Below are positions 35,207 to 47,283 of a stretch of 64,000 nucleotides of DNA, in pieces. Location of the stretch: contig PSQN01000005.1 of the NCBI GenBank assembly GCA_002989075.1, forward strand, positions 1-64,000, read 5' to 3'. Origin of the DNA: Arthonia radiata (taxonomy: Eukaryota > Ascomycota > Arthoniomycetes > Arthoniales > Arthoniaceae). The notes under the pieces were generated by a model. It saw only the letters and a program-made list of their open reading frames with translations. It did no database searches and was not told the origin of the DNA. Both the position numbers and the translations under genes were made by a program. The number at the start of each line of letters is the position of its first letter. Positions within the stretch are counted from its first letter, which is position 1.

Positions 35207-36485
35207 AGCTCGGTAAACGAGTGCGACATCCGGCAGCTAGATAGCTGTTCGCAGGAAATACCACGTTATGCTGCAAGTTTCGGCATACGTGCCTATGAAC
35301 GGGGCCACTGGTACTTGATCAAGCACCATGGACTGTCGATAATGCGCTATGCGCGCATCGACCTGCCTGCTGGTCGATGCCCTCCATGGCAAACGACCCT
35401 GCAAGCCGCTCAAAGGAAGAAACCCCAAGCTACAAACTTGTATGCCCGAACGCGGCGCCGATGCTCAAGGAAGTGTGGAAAGAATATCATGTGTACATAC
35501 CGATGACTGAGAGCTATTCTGAGACACGAGTCTCGTACTAAGAATGGAAGAGCAAGGACCCACACGCTAGCCCTTCTTGGTCGGCCTGCTGGCATCGATG
35601 CCAGAAACGAACAGCAATCGCCAGCATAGGCGCTCGGCCTGTCCGAAGTAAGAAATGGCGCGTCGCTCACATCAAGAGCATGGTAAAGCTTTGAATGCGC
35701 GATATCTCGTGTAGAGGCTAAGAACCTTCTGTTCGGTGCATAGTTGTTGACCGCTTGATCGACATGACGATGAGGGATGTCAATGAAGACCAAGAATAGT
35801 ACCAGTATCGAGCTGCTGCCAGAACTCAATTACTCCACACGCGCCCTGACTGCAGTGGTGGACGAGGTGGAGGAGGAGGAGGAGGAGGAGGAGGAGGCAA
35901 AAAGCGAAAACGTACACACCTCTACGTTACATAGCAGTGCATACATAAAGCTATGGCCGACGCCCGTTGCGATGGGAAGTGTCTTGGCTGTATAGTCGTC
36001 CAGACTGTTCTCTCGCTGCTCTACGAGTCTGTCGTTCTGTCGCTTCAGCTATAGTACTATATTGTCTATACAACATCACAATCGTAATCGCAATCCACTC
36101 TCGCCTGCGAGACACGCCTTTCAGACCCTTGGTCACGGCTTCTTTGACGCAAGCAGCACTAGAGTTTCAGACGGCACTCGCCAGCCAGCTTCCCTTGCGC
36201 CGTCCCTTCATATGTACATCCATCAAGGCCCCATAATCTCCTGACAAGAGCTTGCAACACGCCCCAGGAAAGCTGCTCAGTTGAGAGTCAACATCCCCGT
36301 CGTCGTTGGCCAACTGTTCCCACTCCTCAGTCCGGTTCCATCGCGCACTGCACCAGCCGCCGGAAGACCCCACACCACCACTTCTCTCACCTTGCCTCTC
36401 TCTGCGGGCTATCTGTTTAACTTCTCACCTCGCCCGCTGTCTGGACCGCTCTTCCAGTCACACTCGACTCGTGCACGCATTGGAG
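35207..36485. other. Intergenic region with GGA microsatellite
   Basis: About 1.28 kb between two plus-strand genes. It contains the GGA tract at 35869-35897 and a pyrimidine-rich stretch from about 36240 to 36480 that is probably the promoter and 5' leader of the gene at 36486. An in-frame ATG at 36306 would extend that gene by 60 residues. Confidence 0.5.
35869..35897. repeat. (GGA)n microsatellite
   Basis: 29 bp, nearly ten uninterrupted copies of GGA. It would encode a poly-Glu run in one frame, but no supported gene covers it. Confidence 0.9.
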
Positions 36486-37841
36486 ATGAATAGCGCGGCT
36501 CTGGAAGCTTCGCCGACATACAACTTCGTCCACAGTCGTCAAGTGCCGCATCGCAAACCTTTGCCAAGCCATCAACAGCCTCAACAGCAAATCCAACAAC
36601 AATCACCACCTTCATCCTCGCAACAACCGTCTCATTCCGTCCGATCATCTGAGCGCATACAACCCTTGACAAAAATCCGCCCCGACGACTCTTCCTCCAC
36701 AGCGACCCCACCTGCGCAACAAAGAGCCTCGTCCCACGCTCATAATCGTACAACCTCCTCCAACACTTTACCTCCCTCCTCTTTCTCTCCACCGCCGCAG
36801 CAAAAGCAACTACCGCAACCGCCGTCTACCAGCGGCAATCAGAGCAGCATGTACCAACAAAATTACTCTTACCCCTCCCAGGGTACTCGTAGAACCCTGT
36901 CGAATGCGACAACCTCCACTGCTTCAACAAACGGAGGCCGCAAAAACTCTACGGGCGCCGCTACGCTGCAAAGAACAACCTCATCGCGCTCCGGAAGCTC
37001 TCCGACTAGCTATGTCGCTCTTATGCGAAAGCAAAAGGCTACTGTATGGAGCGACCGAGCACAGGTGAGTCGAGCGAGTTGCGTGCGTTTGTTGCCATTC
37101 GTCCACCACTGACAAATTCTGCAGCATGAAGACCCTCGACTCATTGCCCAGCAACGCGCCGCGAAGATGCGTGCTGCCATGGAAGTCAACGCCAACCCTC
37201 ACTCCTCACGTGTCTCTACCTCAGGCAACTCGTCTATCACGGGCGGCATGCGCGCCAAAATACGCCATCACGGTGCTCCAAAAGCTCAACAATACAACCC
37301 CACACCCACCGCTGCTTCTGGAGTGCCGATGCGGCTGAGCGCTCGTGAGGTAGATGATGATGAGAGTGAAGACGACCACCTCGCTGCGCAGCGGTTCCAT
37401 CATCGCTCGAGCAGCGGGCGCAGCAGCGTTGGCAGCGCAGGGAGGACGAGCAGCGTTTACGGTCCGCAAACGGGCGTCACGACCAGAGGGAGCAGCGAAG
37501 GCAATACGCCGCCACAGACTCATGGCACGACGACGCCCGGGGAGCAACAGAGACAGCGTGCGGAAACACAAGGCAGTACCGGTGCAGAGCCCACTCCCGT
37601 ACCAGGAGATTTCCGCGGGCCCGACTATTTCAGCGCCCGAACGAGCTCGAAGAATCAAACGCCTGGCAGTGAACAAGAGAACGAATTCGGACAGGTCGGA
37701 GGGCTGCCGCATCGCGTCAGGGACGTCAATGAACATGAGTCCAATGACGACCTCCAGAGACGCGGTAGTGTCGATGAGAGGACAATGACGATGAGGGGGT
37801 ACGGCAGGCTGTTTGTGGCGAACCCAGATTTGGATGATTGA
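36486..37841 (+). CDS. Low-complexity Gln/Ser/Pro-rich protein with conserved core
   Basis: Predicted join(36486..37064, 37125..37841), 431 aa. Family not named with confidence. The first 170 residues are disordered, rich in Gln, Ser, Pro and Thr. The likely conserved core spans the intron: KATVWSDRAQ then HEDPRLIAQQRAAKMRAAME, followed by KIRHHGAPKAQQYNP and GVPMRLSAREVDDDESEDD. That pattern of short conserved blocks in a disordered chain suggests a protein-interaction or regulatory role, perhaps nuclear or cytoplasmic; no signal peptide. Intron 1 (GTGAGT to CTGCAG) is phase 0. The C-terminus ends GRLFVANPDLDD. Confidence 0.8.
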
Positions 37842-38465
37842 ATGAAATGGCCCGGTCGTCTGGGATTCTCGAGAACCAGCAAAGCCGAAGAAGTCGGAGA
37901 TTGAGGCACCCCAAGAAGATGGATACGCGCTCCACGAGCTTGCGCGCAGCATGTGATATCCATTATTTGCATCGCGTGGTCGGCATCTGCTTAAGTTTAC
38001 GTGGTCGGCTGGACCCATTGTTGTGAAGGCGAGGTTACCAGCCAAGCGACGCCAGAACTAACAGAACACAAATTTCCGATACATAGTTCGGATTTCTAGC
38101 CATCTTCCCGTATGTAATCATTAATAATTGTCTGTCATGGCGCGGGGTCGTCTCATATTATTATCTTCCATCCGGATTCTGCGAGACATACGCGCTCGGA
38201 TCATAGCTAAATGTTTAGCGCCGATATTTGGCCCCCTCTCCTGGAGATGGACGTCATGTGGGAGCAATCAATCGAAGCTCTTCTCTTTCCTCCCATCCAC
38301 ATCCATATGATCAGTGTCACAACTAGCTACTATCGCTCCCGCTGGACCGTAACTGCAGCTTTGCGGGCGTAGAGACAGCTCTCAGCACATTCAAGGTTAG
38401 GGATCAAAAGACGGCATTCACTACTTAGATAGGGTTCTACGGATCCTTGAAAGTGTCCTTCCAAC
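37842..38465. promoter_or_regulatory. Intergenic, promoter of acyl-CoA ligase
   Basis: About 620 bp between two plus-strand genes. It holds the terminator of the upstream gene and the promoter of the ligase; no gene is seen. Confidence 0.5.
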
Positions 38466-40305
38466 ATGCCTTATCCTTCTCCATTTAACTTCCCAATACC
38501 CGCCACAGACATATTGTCCTGGATTTTTCCGCGCAAAACACAGCCTTCGGATGAGCCGGTGTGGATTGACGCCGAGGAACCTGCAAAGACACTCTCGCTA
38601 AAGCAGCTCCTGGTGTGGGTCAGGAGACTGGGCTTGGGACTCTACCGTCTCGGTTTACGTGAGAACGATGTTGTGCTGGTCATTTCTCAAAATCATATCC
38701 ATCTTCCAATAGCGTACTTTGGAGTTCCTGGATTTGGCTACGTTTTCAGTGGATCGAATCCAGCATACGGACCGAATGGTGAGGCCATACATCTTGAACG
38801 GCGCTGACAGATATTCGGGAGTGACTAACGAAGCGCAAAGAGACGAAGTATCAGATTGAAAACACGCAAGCAAAAGTGATCCTGGTGGATCCGACCTTGC
38901 TCGAAACAGCACTTGTCGCGGCCGAACATACCAATTTCCCAAAGGATCGCATCTTCCTCTTTGACGATCGGGAACACCGCCAAACGAAGGGTGTACGCGA
39001 TTGGCGGTCGATGTTGAGCTCCAAGCTGGAATCTGAAAACTGGTGGTGGCGCACTTTGAGCCATGAACAAGCGGGCAGAAAGACAGCTGTTCTTAACTAC
39101 TCATCTGGCACCACAGGCTTACCCAAAGGCGTCATGATATCTCACCAGAATATCATCGCCAATGTCACGCAGTCGCTATTCATGCGAAATCTAGAGTCTG
39201 CATCCCCGTGCAAATATTCATCAGCCCTACCCATGGTTCCACCCTCGCCTGAGCGATGGTTAGGCTTTTTACCGCTGTACCATGCCTATGGCCAACTATG
39301 GACGCTTGCAGCCGCAGCCTTTACTCACGTACCCACATATATGATGCGCTCATTTGCATTGCCAGCATTCTTACGAAATATTGAAAGACATCGCATCACT
39401 CACATTCAGACAGCACCACCTGTTGTTGTGATGCTGGCAAAACGTCCGGAAGCCAAGAAACACGATCTGAGCAGCCTCAAGAATATCCTCTGCGGCGCTG
39501 CGCCGCTAAGCAAGGAGGTGCAGAACGAAGTCATGACACGTGTAGGCGGGGGTCTTCGCGTCGTTCAAACCTGGGGGATGACGGAGGTGACATGCTCCGG
39601 CCTTCACGTCCCTGGACTATTGCACGATCAGTCGGGAGCGGTTGGCCTATGCGACCCAAACTCATCTGTCAAGCTGGTGGACGATCACGGGCGAGAAGTC
39701 CAGAAGGATGATGAGCGAGGAGAAGTCCACTATAAAGGTCCTAACGTTTGCCTTGGCTACTGGAGAAACGAGAAAGCCACCAAGGAGACATTTGATGATC
39801 AAGGTTTCCTCAGAACGGGGGACGTGGCCATTCGCAAGACTGATCAGCAGGGAAGAGCTTGGTATTGGATCGTGGATCGCAAGAAAGAGCTGATCAAAGT
39901 GAAAGGCTTTCAAGTTGCGCCTGCGGAATTGGAAGGTAGGTCGTGACTTTGCTCACTGGAAGGACGAACTGGACTTCATGTGCTAACTATGCAAAAGCTG
40001 TCATACTCACATGCGACGGTGTCGCTGACGCGGCGGTTGTCGGCCTGCGACCTGCGGCCAACGGCGATGGTGAAGAAAGACCAAAGGCTTACGTGGTCAT
40101 GAAAGGCGAGATGAAAGGCAAGCGGAAGGAGCAAGACCTGGTCCGAGATGTGTCAAGTAAGGTTGCACGCCACAAGTGGTTGACTGGCGGCGTTAGCTTT
40201 GTCGAGGAAGTCCCGAAGAGTCCGAGTGGGAAAATCCAACGAGTCGTCATGAAGCAATGGGCAGAACGAGATGCAAAAGAGGAGCAGCCACGCGCGAGAC
40301 TTTAA
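38466..40305 (+). CDS. Acyl-CoA ligase, 4-coumarate-CoA ligase-like, probably peroxisomal
   Basis: Predicted join(38466..38778, 38841..39935, 39998..40305), 571 aa. ANL-superfamily adenylating enzyme that would activate an aromatic or fatty acid with ATP and CoA. Motifs: the phosphate-binding loop YSSGTTGLPKGVM, the GFLPLYHAYG block, the adenine-site QTWGMTE, the hinge region YWIVDRKKELIKVKG and the C-terminal lysine segment PKSPSGKIQR. The protein ends in Ala-Arg-Leu, a type-1 peroxisomal targeting signal, so import into peroxisomes is likely. All three exons join in phase with good signals (GTGAGG, GTAGGT donors). Substrate cannot be deduced; no pathway genes adjoin. Confidence 0.9.
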
Positions 40306-42410
40306 GGCGCCGCTAGCATACCCAGCCCAGTGCTACCCGCTTCACGCTGTTGAGAAATTGACGTTGGCATCGATCACATTGGCCCACCGCGCTGGATGCA
40401 TTGAACTCTAATTCATGAGGTGCGATTAGCCTCAAAATCGGTGGGCATTATAGCACCCACGATTCATGCCACTCACTCATTCCCCAGTCGGAACGCCATG
40501 GATAACCTTGCAAGAATGGCAGATGTCGACTGCGAGGGACTATCATATTACACAAACGCTGGACCTCCCATGAGCGTATCCGAAGATAGTCCTACAATGT
40601 TAATGCAATCCGTCCGGGATGATCGAAGGCAATCCTTGATTCGATTGAGACTCTTGCATGCGATTTCATGGCTAGGTTTATTCATCAGGCTGCCGGCATG
40701 CTTGAAAACGCCTTACACGGCCAGCCACGTATCGACGTCAACTCGTTAGCTCGTTGTATGTCAATCATCAGCTGCAAATCCACCCGCATGGCGTTCAAGG
40801 CCTCTATCATTGGACAGAGATGGCAAGTAGGTGAACACTTCACGCCGTGCAGTCGGCGCTGGAAGCGAGGGACAATGTCACGCTATGAGGCTGAAAACGT
40901 GATACCTGCCGTGGTTGGTCGATCGAGCTGTTGAGGTTGTGCGCGACCTGCCATAGGCGAGGCAGCAGGCAAACGATGCGAACTGCGCCTCTGCAATGGC
41001 GCGTTGGCTAGACTATATGAATAAACCCTTCGCTCGAACTGCCAGCTATCTGTTCCATTTTCTACAATGACCACCACTGCGAACCTGACTTCCTCAAAAC
41101 AGCAGGACGCGCATCCTACAAAAGATGAAGTTCCAAACAAGATATGATGATGGGCTACCCCTGACAACAGCGTCACACACGAGCGACCTCATTCGCCCCT
41201 CAGCTGAGGCTCTGCGGGAACGAGCTGGAAGCGGTCTTCAACAAGGTCACGTGAGTCAGACCGGAGCATCAACGGCACTCACAAGTCCCGCTGAGTCGCG
41301 ATCTGCATGGATGTCATGTCCAAAACGCTGACGGCGCGGTCACAATCGCTGCAAGGTCCGGTCCTGGACATTAGACGACCTTGCAGCAGGATCTGATTCG
41401 GTCGGTCATACCATGGCAGCTCTGGTCTGCATGAACAAGCCACGAGACATGCAAGCTGGTCGCGTTGGTCAACTCTAGGGTGGAGGACCACTGTCCGCGA
41501 TTGGAGAGGATATCGCTACATGCTGTACGGCCAACGTTCCCCGGTCTAGGCCGTGCAGATGGCAGACACCGAGGCTGCGGCCCACACGTTGAGTGGTGGA
41601 GCAAAGGCCATGGGATTGTGCTTCCCGCAAGCTCTCCGCATCCACTTCCTAGTACCGGCGCGCAAGGTTACGTTCACAAGATGGGACATACCTGGCGACT
41701 CGCATTCGGATGCAGTTCGAGAGGAGCAGCTGTGCACGATCATCTCGGTGACTTGCTGAGTCTGCGAAATGGCACGATTGGTGGTCTCTTCAACCACACC
41801 CTCACAACGCCTTCGTTTTGAATTCAGGTCCCTTATGAAGCGCAGAGCATCTCCGCACAAGCCAGCTGGATGCAGAAAGTTCTGGTCACTCAACAACGAC
41901 AGGTAAGCGAGCTTCAAGAGGAAAGTCAAGCTTCCGTCTCTGCTTGCCACCCCCCTGGATCCCTGCCCTGACTATTGATCGGCAACGCAGAACCGGCAAT
42001 CTCGCGTATCTCTCTACGGAAGGAGTCTGGTGATCAAAGTTCCTCAGTCTGTGCATTCTCAGCCGCATGCATCATAAGTACCGGCGCCATGGAGCCGAGA
42101 AAACCGACCGGGTGCTGAGGCGCGACTGCCGCGATATTAGCGCTCACGGCGAGGTTTCTGGATTCGGTTACGATTCACCATGGCTGTGCGTTGACAAATC
42201 CACAGTGATTGTTGGACTCGCCGCTCTAACATCCTCTAGGCATGGCCTCCGTTTATCTTCCGGGTACGAGAGATGCGGCCCGCGAGCGGAGCCGGACATT
42301 GGGACAGTACTCAACGATGGCATCCGCCGACCCATGTAGGCGGCAATGTCGTGCGTCCAACTCGAAACTCGAATCTCTTCTTTGCCTGCGACGGCCACTC
42401 GCTTAGACGT
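40306..42410. other. Gene-poor region, possibly containing decayed genes
   Basis: About 2.1 kb with normal base composition but no gene I can support. Frames of 70-135 codons occur on both strands (40420-40749, 40668-40934, 41465-41821, 41546-41950 minus) and overlap each other. The two frames around 40499-40934 read in succession but with a frame change and no clean splice, which could mark a decayed gene. Confidence 0.4.
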
Positions 42411-43031
42411 ATGACCTATGAGCAATTCATGAGCTCACAAGCTTTTCCCACGAGACCAGCTCGTCACCACACCGCGTCTGTCTACCACTCACTCGGAAGC
42501 TTAGACGTCGTCGATTATGATGCCATCCTACGCGCAGTCGGTGCTTCATCCGACGATCCCAGTACGTGGGTGCCTTGGCGGCGCATGTGTTTCACCTGGA
42601 GACAAGACGGATCATCATATGCATCCCATATCGGGGGCCAGCCACGTCTGCAGGCGCAGCGACCAGATCAGCAGTGGGTGCAGAGACTGCTTCCTACGGG
42701 CTTTCACGCCGAGGCCGCACGACATACCACAAATGGTGCCGCTGGAGGCATGAACGGGCTCTTACCACTGCTTATTGCGTTGGTTGTACTGCAGTATCCG
42801 CCCGAGGTGGCCCTCGAAGGAACGTTTAATAGTGGGAGATGGGCTTTGCACCCGCGACAATGTACGTTTGATGACACAAATGCTCTCCAAAATATATTGA
42901 CCGACCTTGTATCAGGCGAAGATCGTCGGGGTATTGTAGTCGAGACTTTCACTTGGCCTGGACAACCAAACAGCACCCCAGCCCACTTGCACGCATTTGA
43001 ACAGGGCCACAGAGGGAAGATATTTGCTTAA
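42411..43031 (+). CDS. Hypothetical protein
   Basis: Single frame of 206 codons from the ATG at 42411; the same frame is open to 42273. No domain is recognised. A central stretch (MNGLLPLLIALVVLQYPPEVALEG) is hydrophobic, and the N-terminus is rich in His/Tyr/Ser. No signal peptide. It is the best coding candidate in the 40.3-43.9 kb gap, but length alone is weak evidence in GC-balanced DNA; it could be an accidental frame or the last exon of a longer gene. Confidence 0.3.
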   Translation: MTYEQFMSSQAFPTRPARHHTASVYHSLGSLDVVDYDAILRAVGASSDDPSTWVPWRRMCFTWRQDGSSYASHIGGQPRLQAQRPDQQWVQRLLPTGFHAEAARHTTNGAAGGMNGLLPLLIALVVLQYPPEVALEGTFNSGRWALHPRQCTFDDTNALQNILTDLVSGEDRRGIVVETFTWPGQPNSTPAHLHAFEQGHRGKIFA

Positions 43032-43924
43032 CTAAGGAGTCGGCAAAGAGCACGGAACATACTTGGTGTCCTCAGACGCAAGGTCAGACGTCCCAGTTGC
43101 GAGTCAGTAGCAGCTGAACGGCATCTGAAGATGGGTAAAAACCTACGCCGAGCGGCCTTGCAACCTGAGAAAAAGCAGACGCCATCTGAAAAGCTTGCGG
43201 TTGAGAGTAGTACATAAATAGATGGGAGTTCTACGCCCACAAATCGAAGACGTCCGCATTGCACATGGACCCAACATGCTTGTCGTGGTCTTTCTCAACG
43301 CCACCCGACTCAGTGCAGAATGAATTGATAATGGACTACCCGTGACGCTCAAAGCTCATTGGATTACAAGAAGCGCGTCAAAGTGGCAATGAAACTGTGC
43401 GAATGATATACTGGCTGCTTGTCCGATTCCTCTGACGCCGCCCGCACAACAGTAATGTTCAGCCAGCTCTTATGGAATCAAAGATGTCCATCTGGGCATC
43501 ATAAAATCGCAAGACTGCAACGGATGTATCCTTTAGCCTCGGAATGAGAGCCATTGGGTAGTTTGCGGTGCTGCACTGTCTATGAGATGCCCATGGCGGA
43601 GAGAAAAAGAGGAAGGAAAAGAGCAAAGCGAGACCCAACAGTGGATGCTGCATAGGGCTGATAGGGCTAGCTCCTGGAGTAAGGGGCCGGAAGCTAGTCC
43701 TAAAGGAGATCTGCACGAGCTTCCTTTTCCTCAGTCGCGAACAATGCTGTGGTTGCCGGCAATGTCTAAGCAACTCGTCCTCCGTGAAGAGCCTCTACAG
43801 ATCGCAGCATTGACCTCTAATCTCTCATTGCACTGATTCCTGTTTTGCCATGATATAGTCTTCACATCAACATCTATATCTACGCTTCACTAGTCCCACC
43901 GCCGCGTCGCCGTACCACCCCGCC
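43032..43924. other. Intergenic, promoter of APM1
   Basis: About 890 bp with only short overlapping frames. The sequence next to 43925 ends with a CGCC context before the ATG. No RNA gene or element recognised. Confidence 0.45.
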
Positions 43925-45509
43925 ATGGCTTCCGCGATCTTCTTCCTCGACCTCAAGGGAAAGGTAGGCCGTAGAGTGTCATGCGGAACTGGCTTCAGGA
44001 TGCTCACGCATGTAATAGACCTTACTAGCCCGGAATTATCGAGGAGACATACCGATGAGCGCGGTCGACAAATTTCCAATACTACTCTCAGAAGCCGAAG
44101 AAGAAAGCTCAGCTGTCCCACCATGCTTCTCTGACGAGGGCATTAATGTGAGCTTTGGGATAGCGCAGGATTTTGATCGAGACCGAGAAGGACACTGACA
44201 AGTTCCTTCAACCCCAGTACCTCTACATCCGACATAACAACCTCTATCTCCTCGCCCTCACGAAACGAAATAGCAATGCCGCCGAGCTACTCCTCTTCCT
44301 ACACAAGGTCGTCGAAGTCTTCACAGAATATTTCAAAGAGCTAGAAGAGGAGAGCATACGCGACAATTTCGTTATAATCTACGAGTTGCTGGACGAGATG
44401 ATGGACTTTGGGCATCCACAGACAACAGAAAGCAAGATACTACAGGAGTACGCGCTCCGTCTCTATTCGCACCACGTGTGGCACATTGACAGTTGTGCAA
44501 CGCAGATACATCACCCAAGAATCACACAAGCTCGAGATTCAAGCCCGACCCCCCATCGCCGTGACCAACGCTGTCTCTTGGCGGTCCGAAGGCATTCGCT
44601 ATCGCAAAAACGAAGTCTTTCTCGACGTCGTCGAGTCGCTCAACCTCCTCGTATCCGCAACGGGCTCCGTACTCCGCTCCGAAATCCTTGGCGCAGTCAA
44701 GATGAAGTGCTACCTCTCCGGAATGCCCGAACTACGCCTCGGCCTGAACGACAAGGCCATGTTTGAGACGACGGGGCGAGCTAGCCGCGGAAAAGCCGTT
44801 GAGATGGAAGACGTCAAGTTTCATCAATGTGTACGGCTGAGCAGGTTTGAGAACGACAGGACGATCTCTTTCATCCCGCCGGACGGGGAGTTTGAGCTGA
44901 TGAGTTACCGTTTGAATACCCAAGTCAAGCCGTTAATATGGGTGGAGTGTCTAGTAGAAAGTCATGGCGGGACCCGGATGGAGTACATTCTGAAGGCTAA
45001 GGCGCAGTTCAAGAGGCGGTCGACGGCAAACAACGTGGAAATTGCTGTGCCAGTACCCGAAGACGCAGACAGCCCAAGGTTCAGAACGAACATCGGAAGT
45101 GTGCACTACGCGCCGGAGCGGAGCGCCATCATATGGCGGATCAAGCAGTTTGGCGGGGGCAAAGAGTTCTTAATGCGGGCTGAGCTTGGACTGCCGAGCG
45201 TAAGGGGCGACGATGAAAAGGGTGGAGGCATGATGGGTGGTTTTGGAGGCAGTATGGGTGGCACAGGAATGGGCAAGGCAGGAAAGCGGCCGATTCAGGT
45301 GAAGTTCGAGATCCCATACTTTACCACGAGTGGTATCCAGGTGCGGTATCTGAAGATCATTGAACCGAAGCTGCAGTATCCGAGTTTGCCTTGGGTGAGT
45401 GTAATCAGCGTTACACAGCAGGTGATGCAGAAGCTAACGAGTACCGTAGGTACGATACATTACATGTTCAGGCGACATCGCTGTACGATTACCAGACGTC
45501 ACGTCATGA
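43925..45509 (+). CDS. APM1: AP-1 adaptor complex mu subunit
   Basis: Predicted join(43925..43963, 44019..44147, 44218..44447, 44506..45394, 45450..45509), 448 aa, the normal family length. Medium chain of the clathrin adaptor AP-1, sorting cargo between trans-Golgi and endosomes. The N-terminal longin-like domain starts MASAIFFLDLKGK and continues with NYRGDIPMSAV and YLYIRHNNLYLLAL. The mu homology domain begins at SWRSEGIRYRKNEVFLDVVE and has the sorting-signal binding blocks LSGMPELRLGLND and IPPDGEFELMSYRL. The last exon of 20 codons restores the conserved end LPWVRYITCSGD. A glycine/methionine-rich insertion (GGGMMGGFGGSMGG) interrupts the domain and is typical of fungal versions. Four introns, all in phase. 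Confidence 0.95.
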
Positions 45510-46252
45510 TCTGGTACACGGCTTTTGAAATGAATGGCGCCCATCATGATACGACGCTGCAAAGGAAGAATGTTGGACGCATGCATTGACTGCAGCGTTG
45601 CTCTCAAAGACCCAAACGCCTGCAGCATAATCTTCGCATAGAGTAATCAACCAAAAGAGGCTCGCACTGACCTCTGCTTTCCAGTTGGTCTTGCAGGTCT
45701 TTCATGCCATTTCTGGCACAGCATCTCGTCAAAATTGTGAGTTCGTTATTCGAAGAATATCGTGGGTGTAAAGTAGCCAAAACACCGGCTGATTTGCCTT
45801 GCCAGCATTCCGTCGCAACAAACTACGGTCGCCTCGATGATACTGGCACGGAGACTGCATCGCAGGTGCGCAGGAAAGGTTCGTCTAGATACAAGAGGCC
45901 AGGACGTAGTGTCTCGGACTGGCATCGGACTCAGCGGCATCAGATGCACTTGATGTTGACAAGCCTCCGTTCAATAGCCTGAGCAGGTCCACTTCATCGT
46001 TGAAGAGAGAAGAATGATGTTCCGGGGGGTTAAGTACGTTGGAGAATAATAATGTATCCACACTGTGCACACGCCACGCCCAATCAAGCAAAGCGCACCT
46101 CAAGGCCGTCGGGGAACCGAGTCAGCATCTTGAAGCTCAGCTCCAAACAATCGCCGAACTGCTTAAAGAGTCTGCGGGCTTCTGCGTCGGTCTTACTTCA
46201 TGTCTAGAAGACAGAAATTGCGTCCGTTGCATATCGGATTCAAGCCTCCGTG
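45510..46252. other. Intergenic, promoter of FSH hydrolase
   Basis: About 740 bp between two plus-strand genes, with only short frames. It probably holds the APM1 terminator and the promoter of the hydrolase gene. Confidence 0.45.
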
Positions 46253-47146
46253 ATGGCCGGCACCGTCAGCCACTCTCCGATAACGCCCCAGACGGCCGCA
46301 CTCCCCCGCTTACTCTGCCTTCATGGAGGCGGCGTAACCGCTGAGATCTTCTCCCTTCAGCTGCGCGCGCTGCGTGCTGCTCTATCTGACCGTTTCCGCT
46401 TCGTGTTTGCAGACGGCCCCTTCTTCTGTTCGCCTGGACCTGGTATGCTGCCAGTCTTTGGTGGGATGGGGCCGTATCGGCGATGGCTGCGATGGACTGC
46501 AGCTGAGCACCCGGAAGTCGGAGATGAGGAGGCGGTCGAAGAGGTAGAGTTCAAGATCCGCGAGGCGATGGACGAGGATGACGCGAAGGGCGGAAAGGGT
46601 GAATGGGTGGGGTTGGTGGGATTCAGTCAAGGTGCGAAGGTATCGGCAAGCCTGTTGTATGAGTCGCAGTTGAGGACCGACAAAATCCGACGCGAAGAGG
46701 GACGCGAGTCGTTGAGTGCCGCCAGAATTGGCACGGGGAAGCCTGTGCCTATGGATCTGAGCGACATGCCTGCAGGCTTCGGGGGTGGAAAGTGGAAGTT
46801 TGCCATCGTGCTTGCGGGTCGTGCGCCTCTAATTAGGTTTTCGGAGCTCCGGGCAGACAGCAAGACCATGGTAGGAGCGGGAGAGATCAGCGAGGGCGGT
46901 TTCGAGTTTGACTTGAAGAACAACCAAGACAAGCTGGTTTTGCCCAGCGTGCATGTGCATGGGCTGCAAGATCCCGGCTTACATCTGCACAGAAGGCTCA
47001 GGGACTACTATACAGAAGGTGACGCGGCAGAGACAATCGAATGGGACGGCGAACACAGGGTGCCGCTGAAGAAGGAGGATACTCAGAGAGTTGTAGATGC
47101 GGTTTTGAGGGCAGCTAGGAGGGCGGGCGCAATACCCACGGCGTGA
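46253..47146 (+). CDS. FSH-family serine hydrolase
   Basis: Intronless, 297 aa. Alpha/beta hydrolase of the fungal FSH1/2/3 family (related to human OVCA2), a family that includes polyketide-releasing thioesterases. The oxyanion region is LLCLHGGGVTAEIF, the nucleophile Ser125 lies in GFSQGA, Asp240 in HGLQDPG and His268 in DGEHRVP, so the triad is complete. The conserved FADGPFFCSPGPG block after strand 2 supports the assignment. The cap region (about 95-115 and 140-175) is acidic and variable. Start at the ATG in GTGATGG. Convergent with PPX1, with 137 bp between stops. The substrate is unknown; no polyketide synthase is nearby. Confidence 0.92.
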   Translation: MAGTVSHSPITPQTAALPRLLCLHGGGVTAEIFSLQLRALRAALSDRFRFVFADGPFFCSPGPGMLPVFGGMGPYRRWLRWTAAEHPEVGDEEAVEEVEFKIREAMDEDDAKGGKGEWVGLVGFSQGAKVSASLLYESQLRTDKIRREEGRESLSAARIGTGKPVPMDLSDMPAGFGGGKWKFAIVLAGRAPLIRFSELRADSKTMVGAGEISEGGFEFDLKNNQDKLVLPSVHVHGLQDPGLHLHRRLRDYYTEGDAAETIEWDGEHRVPLKKEDTQRVVDAVLRAARRAGAIPTA

Positions 47147-47283
47147 GCAACAGTATTCAAGTCTGCAACAAGGTCAAGAGTCGTGCAAGATCGCGGCCAC
47201 CACTTGAGCATCAACACACTCTTGGGGTATCAAGAGCAGTCCCGATTACTGGTTTGATTTCGCATGCCGAGCGCTCAAGACCT

